From Nocardia abscessus (GTDB taxonomy: Bacteria > Actinomycetota > Actinomycetes > Mycobacteriales > Mycobacteriaceae): a DNA stretch of 64,000 bases. Made by a program: the position numbers and the translations under genes. This document shows, in pieces, positions 60,589 to 64,000 of this stretch. The first letter of the stretch is position 1, and every line of letters starts with the position of its first letter. Under the pieces are notes generated by a model. The model was not told the origin of the DNA, did no database searches, and was given only the letters and a program-made list of their open reading frames with translations. The stretch is taken from assembly GCF_015477775.1 (NCBI RefSeq), contig NZ_JADLQO010000019.1, positions 1 to 64,000 on the forward strand, written 5' to 3'.

Positions 60589-62058
60589 TCAGTGGGTGCG
60601 TGTGTATTGTGCGCGGCTGAGTTCGGTGAGTTTGTCACGCACGTAATCGATCGGTGCTTCCGATAGCTGGATTCCGACGGAGAAGTTGAACTCGTCGCGC
60701 CCGTACATGGTTTCGTCGACGCCGCCCGCGGTGAGGTCGACGGGGGTGTAGTCGAGGAGTTGCTCAGGGGCGTAGCGGCCGGTCGCCATGAGCCGGGACC
60801 ATTCCGGGGTGCCGGGGTAGGGCCGGAACTCGAACACACTGGCTCGAAACGATCCGGGTAGCTGGTCGGTGGCGTTCCACAATTGGTGGATCAGGGCTTC
60901 GGTGTCGTTGATCTCCTGTGTCGTCTCGCCGGGGAAGCCGAGGATGAAGTAGCCCTTGACGTTGATGCCGCGCTCGAGCAGCCGCCGCACGACGCGGGAG
61001 GCCATGGCGGGTGTGATGCGTTTGTCGATGTAGTTCAGCACGCGTTCGTTGCCGCTTTCGATGCCGAGCGCGACTTCTCGTAGCCCGTTGGCCGCCAACA
61101 CGTCGAGCATCGCGTCGGTGGTGTGGTCGAGGACGTTGATGCGGCCGGTGGCGTCCCAGCATGCCCAGTCCCCGACCCGTTCGCGGGTGAAGGCGTCCAT
61201 CATTGTTTTGATGACCTTTTTCCAGCCGAGGAACAGGTCGTCGACGAACCGGAACGCCCGCACGTCGAGCTGGTCACGCAGCAGGGTCATTTCCTCGATG
61301 ATGTCGTGGGGTTGGCGGACTCGGATGGTGGTGTCGGGGTTGGCGCTGACCGCGGCGCCGCAGAACGAGCAGTTGTAGGGGCAGCCGCGGGCGCCGACCA
61401 TGTTGGCCTCCCAGCGCCCGGTCTCGAAGTGCGGGTCCTGGCACAGGTAGGTTCGGTCGACGAACGGCAGCGTGTCGATATCCGGCGCGAGGTGGTGGTG
61501 CTCGCCCGGGATGCCGCCGGTGACCGGTGTTTTCAGGATCGGGTCCAGCCACATCACCCCGGGCAGCCGTGCTCGGTTGCGGTGATCGTCGAGCAGTTCG
61601 ACTACGCGCGTTTCGGCTTCCCCGATCACCAGGGCGGCGCAGCGGCGCATCCGGGGGTCGGTGAGTATCGGTGTCGGCATCGCCTTGGCTTGGTGACCGC
61701 CGAGCATGAGAAGTATGTCGGGATCCAGGCCTGCGGCGATGGTCGCGGAGATCGTGTAGGTCGGCGCGAGCAAGTTGAAGCCGGCCCAGCGCGGTCGTGC
61801 GGTGTTGACTAGCGCGATCGTGTTCTCGATGCCGAGGCCGTGGGCTTCGGCATCGAGAACTCCGACGTTGTAGCCGTGCTGGGCGGCGTAGGTGGCGATG
61901 TAGCCCATGCCGAGCACGGGCAGGGTGAAGTCGTTGACTCGGGGCCGCATCGCGTAGTCGCGCAGGGGCGCGTTCACCAGCAGCAGATCGATCCGGTGTC
62001 GCGGGTCGTAGCCGGCGATCAGGTCAGCAGACGCCTGCGCGTTGGAGTGTTTTTCCAT
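60589..62058 (-). CDS. Radical SAM enzyme with an N-terminal cobalamin-binding-like domain
   Basis: 489 residues from ATG 62058. The N-terminal region (IDLLLVNAPLRDYAMRPRVN, VLGMGYIATYAAQHGYNVGV) has the Rossmann-type pattern of B12-binding radical SAM proteins, although a DxHxxG cobalamin His motif is not clear. ARGCPYNCSFCGAAVSANPD near residue 230 carries the C-x3-C-x2-C iron-sulfur motif; FRFVDDLFLGWKK and EVALGIESGNERVLNYIDKR, GYFILGFPGETTQEI are the usual barrel motifs. Substrate unknown. It overlaps the glycosylase-like gene by 35 bp and is the last gene of a three-gene operon. Confidence 0.85.
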   Translation of the reverse strand: MEKHSNAQASADLIAGYDPRHRIDLLLVNAPLRDYAMRPRVNDFTLPVLGMGYIATYAAQHGYNVGVLDAEAHGLGIENTIALVNTARPRWAGFNLLAPTYTISATIAAGLDPDILLMLGGHQAKAMPTPILTDPRMRRCAALVIGEAETRVVELLDDHRNRARLPGVMWLDPILKTPVTGGIPGEHHHLAPDIDTLPFVDRTYLCQDPHFETGRWEANMVGARGCPYNCSFCGAAVSANPDTTIRVRQPHDIIEEMTLLRDQLDVRAFRFVDDLFLGWKKVIKTMMDAFTRERVGDWACWDATGRINVLDHTTDAMLDVLAANGLREVALGIESGNERVLNYIDKRITPAMASRVVRRLLERGINVKGYFILGFPGETTQEINDTEALIHQLWNATDQLPGSFRASVFEFRPYPGTPEWSRLMATGRYAPEQLLDYTPVDLTAGGVDETMYGRDEFNFSVGIQLSEAPIDYVRDKLTELSRAQYTRTH

Positions 62059-62827
62059 TGTTGATCCCCCATGCCAGTGTGAGAAGAGTCCACGCGGACA
62101 GCTGATCTCCGGCCAGCTCCTCCCACGCGGCCTTGAAGGCCCGCGCCCCTTGTGGCCATTGCCGGTCGGGATTGAGCCGCCGGGCGGCGGGCTGAACGGC
62201 GATGTCGGAGTAGTCGTAGAAGGAGAAGTCGTTGGTGTAGTCCGCGACCGCGGTCCGCGCAGTCCATCCACCGACGCGGTCTATGGTTTGCAGCGTGGTG
62301 ACCAGCTCAGCGGGCGGCAGCTTCTCCCACCGCGATCCCTGGGCCAGAAACGCGCGGGCGGCCGCGCGCAGAGCACACTTGGGGAACGCGGCGCCGACCT
62401 GCCGGAATTGTTCATCGGACAGGTCGAGGATGCGCTCGGGTGAGGGGAACAGCGACGCTGTGAGTCCGTCCCGGCTGACTGGCTCGCCGTAGGCGGTGCA
62501 GAACCGTATGTACCGTGTGCGGGCATGACCGGCTTGGATCACCTGCCGCATGAGCGCCGCTGACAGCGCGTCCCACAGCGACGGATTGGCCACCCGCGCC
62601 ACGGGGCCAGCGGCTTTGAGCGGCTCGACGAGGTCGGCGGGCCCGGCCAAGCACAGGGAAGGAACGACAGTGTCCATGCGGTATTCCCCGCCGCCCATAC
62701 TGATCATGTAGTCGCCGGTGTCATCGCAGGCGACAGTGATCAACGCAGCCGATCCTCGGGCGGCGAGGGCCCGGTAGGCGATCCCGTCGTCGGTTCGCAG
62801 CCATCCGGGATGGTCGGTCATGATCAT
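62024..62827 (-). CDS. HhH-GPD (DNA glycosylase)-like protein
   Basis: 267 residues from ATG 62827 (or 62821). SLWDALSAALMRQVIQAGHA resembles the conserved RQQ/VSxxAA-type helix; LVTTLQTIDRVGGWTARTAV is a helix-hairpin-helix (L-x-x-I-x-x-V-G-x-W-T-A); FSFYDYSDIAVQPAARRLNP matches the Asp-containing loop of AlkA/HhH-GPD glycosylases (FPxDDLxL), and WEELAGDQLSAWTLLTLAWG the C-terminal WxPxRS..A helix. It would remove or recognise a base in DNA or nucleotides, although the Asp position is not certain. Overlaps the kinase-like gene (ATGA) and the radical SAM gene. Confidence 0.7.
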   Translation of the reverse strand: MIMTDHPGWLRTDDGIAYRALAARGSAALITVACDDTGDYMISMGGGEYRMDTVVPSLCLAGPADLVEPLKAAGPVARVANPSLWDALSAALMRQVIQAGHARTRYIRFCTAYGEPVSRDGLTASLFPSPERILDLSDEQFRQVGAAFPKCALRAAARAFLAQGSRWEKLPPAELVTTLQTIDRVGGWTARTAVADYTNDFSFYDYSDIAVQPAARRLNPDRQWPQGARAFKAAWEELAGDQLSAWTLLTLAWGINNGKTLQRAGVC

Positions 62828-63471
62828 GCAGTTGTCCCTTCGTTCGTCTGCTCGTCCAGCAGGGCCACGACCAGGTCGGCGACGATAGCCGCGATCTGGT
62901 GCGGCCTGAGGTCGGTGCAGTCGATGACATGCACCGGCCATCCACGTGCGCGTAAGTTCCGCGCGAGGTCATCGAACATCTTCACCTGCTCGGCGGTGCT
63001 GCGCACTGGATCGCGTTCGAACCGGTCGTGCGCGCCGCGCGCAGTCAGACGGCTGGAGATGGTAGCGGGGTCGGCGCGCAGGAACACCGCCACATCCGGC
63101 ACCCGCACACCTTCATTGAGCTGCCACACCTTTTCAGCGGGCACACCGTCGAGGACTTGCAGCACCAGACTCGAGGGCAGATGCCGGTCGCACACCACGA
63201 CCTTGCCCGCTGCTAGTTGAGGGTCGATCTCTGTGGCCTGTTGGTGATGCCGGTCCGCGGCGACCAGGCAGGCGAGCGTCATTCCGGTGTAGGTGTCGGC
63301 GTGAGCGCGAACGTAGGAGCCGAGCGCGGTGGTGCTCGGCTGGCGCGCGGAGTAGACCGAGATACCCGAGCTTTGCAGGTGATCGACGGTGGCGTTGGCC
63401 GTGGTGGACTTGCCGACTCCGCCGGCTCCGTCGAAGGTCACCAACCGTCCCGCCATCCGCTGCTCCTTCAT
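62824..63471 (-). CDS. Thymidylate-kinase-like P-loop protein
   Basis: 215 residues. LVTFDGAGGVGKSTTANATV is the P-loop (GxxGxGKST); VVVCDRHLPSSLVLQVLDGV gives the DRxxxS motif of dTMP kinases; SRLTARGAHDRFERDP is the lid. It belongs to the dTMP kinase-like family; a core housekeeping tmk would be expected elsewhere, so this copy probably phosphorylates a special nucleotide or serves a modified pathway. First gene of the operon, joined to the glycosylase-like gene by an ATGA overlap. Confidence 0.8.
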   Translation of the reverse strand: MKEQRMAGRLVTFDGAGGVGKSTTANATVDHLQSSGISVYSARQPSTTALGSYVRAHADTYTGMTLACLVAADRHHQQATEIDPQLAAGKVVVCDRHLPSSLVLQVLDGVPAEKVWQLNEGVRVPDVAVFLRADPATISSRLTARGAHDRFERDPVRSTAEQVKMFDDLARNLRARGWPVHVIDCTDLRPHQIAAIVADLVVALLDEQTNEGTTA

Positions 63472-63649
63472 CGCCGCACCGCACCCGGGCGCTGGCGCGG
63501 ATATGGCTTGCCTCCGGCGTTCCCCGGGTGCTCGGGCAAGTCGTTCACCTTCGCCGGGACTGCGTCATTCCGCCCGGGAACGCGGCATCGGAACCGGCGA
63601 AGGGGAGTAGTTGTTCGTAACCTGCTGTCAGGGAGGGCCTGTCCACCGG
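63472..63649. other. Short intergenic stretch, nothing seen
   Basis: Between the kinase-like gene start and the gene cut by the right edge. No hairpin or promoter was recognised. Confidence 0.25.
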
Positions 63650-64000
63650 TCATGGCCGCGACCTTTCACGTGGAATGGGCAAGCGCGCCAACTGCTTTCC
63701 CAACCACAGATCTACGTCGTTCACTTGCATTGTGATCCATCGCCGATGGCCGTTGGCGGGATCGATGTTGATCTGCCCGGAATCGTTGACGACCACCTGT
63801 CGTCGCGTGAACTCGGCTGACGGCATCAGTAATCCTGCGGCGGTCGTCGCGACCGGCAGTGCGGAGCAGACCGGGTTGGCAGGCCAGCGGTCGAGATACG
63901 CTTCGAGTTCCGAGGCGACCGGTGCGCAGCAGGCGGCCGCCCAAAGCTTCTGGTGCACGGTGATCGTCGCGTCGGTTACCGTCTCCGAGCGCACCAGCAG
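63650..64000 (-). CDS. Hypothetical protein, 3' part, cut by the right edge
   Basis: About 116 residues to a stop at 63650; the frame is open to the window edge, so the start lies outside or at a GTG at 63994. Natural composition: TITVHQKLWAAACCAPVASE, LLMPSAEFTRRQVVVNDSGQ, GHRRWITMQVNDVDLWLGKQ. No family recognised. Confidence 0.55.
   Translation of the reverse strand: MLVRSETVTDATITVHQKLWAAACCAPVASELEAYLDRWPANPVCSALPVATTAAGLLMPSAEFTRRQVVVNDSGQINIDPANGHRRWITMQVNDVDLWLGKQLARLPIPRERSRP

Noticed and set aside
1..64000. tRNA or rRNA genes
   Set aside because: I saw no cloverleaf with conserved TTCGANTC-type T-loop or CCA-end context; a tRNAscan-SE run would settle it.

Overview
The window reads as a high-GC actinobacterial chromosome of the mycolic-acid group, most likely Nocardia. 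The signs are GTG/TTG starts, DUF6301- and TY-Chap-like proteins, F420-type (deazaflavin) reductases, a DUF574 methyltransferase, a GT-C transferase of arabinosyltransferase type, and long GTGCGC-rich intergenic tracts. Nothing in it is housekeeping; it is an accessory region built from biosynthesis genes, regulator/enzyme pairs, toxin-like genes and mobile-element remains. I saw no rRNA, tRNA or CRISPR array.

Layout. 1-2.2 kb: a TIR-domain gene cut by the left edge, two small immunity-like genes and a GNAT acetyltransferase. 2.3-4.2 kb: decayed genes, including a broken second copy of the gene at 41.7 kb. 4.3-9.9 kb: an NAD-binding oxidoreductase coupled to an HTH regulator with an 11-bp tandem-repeat operator candidate, then a forward set with a nucleoside hydrolase, a small Cys protein and a SAM methyltransferase. 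10-11.4 kb: a truncated IS110 element and a frameshifted winged-helix gene.

11.6-24.2 kb is the centrepiece: ten forward genes, mostly joined by 4-bp stop/start overlaps. They encode a glutamyl-tRNA-reductase-like protein, a GmhA-HldE fusion, an HldD-like epimerase, a radical SAM enzyme, a cytochrome P450, an SHMT-fold transaldolase-like enzyme, a GT9 heptosyltransferase-like protein, a NodU/TobZ-type carbamoyltransferase, a hexapeptide-acyltransferase/SGNH fusion and a HAD protein. Together they predict synthesis of an ADP-heptose, its transfer to an unknown acceptor, and oxidation, C-C bond formation, carbamoylation and acylation: a candidate undescribed heptose-containing natural product pathway.

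24.2-30 kb: three frame-disrupted genes, a GNAT gene and a Tc-toxin-like protein. 30-38 kb: regulator/enzyme pairs (ArsR with a luciferase-like monooxygenase, an MFS exporter with a thioredoxin-reductase-like enzyme and an XRE-cupin regulator, a methyltransferase, SDR/TetR). 38.4-40 kb: a MauE-like membrane redox protein carrying a perfect 165-bp internal duplication, with two Tat-exported Cys-rich small proteins. 41.7-49.1 kb: a helical protein, a TetR/F420-reductase operon with a strong terminator, an MFS remnant and a second TetR/SDR pair. 49.2-54.2 kb: Tn3 and IS701-type wreckage flanking a GT-C glycosyltransferase. 55.3-56.7 kb: a PD-(D/E)XK-like toxin candidate and its neighbour. 57-60 kb: hypothetical genes, a truncated DHDPS gene and a NUDIX hydrolase. 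60.6-63.5 kb: an overlapping operon of a thymidylate-kinase-like protein, a HhH-GPD glycosylase-like protein and a radical SAM enzyme, a second candidate for undescribed biology.
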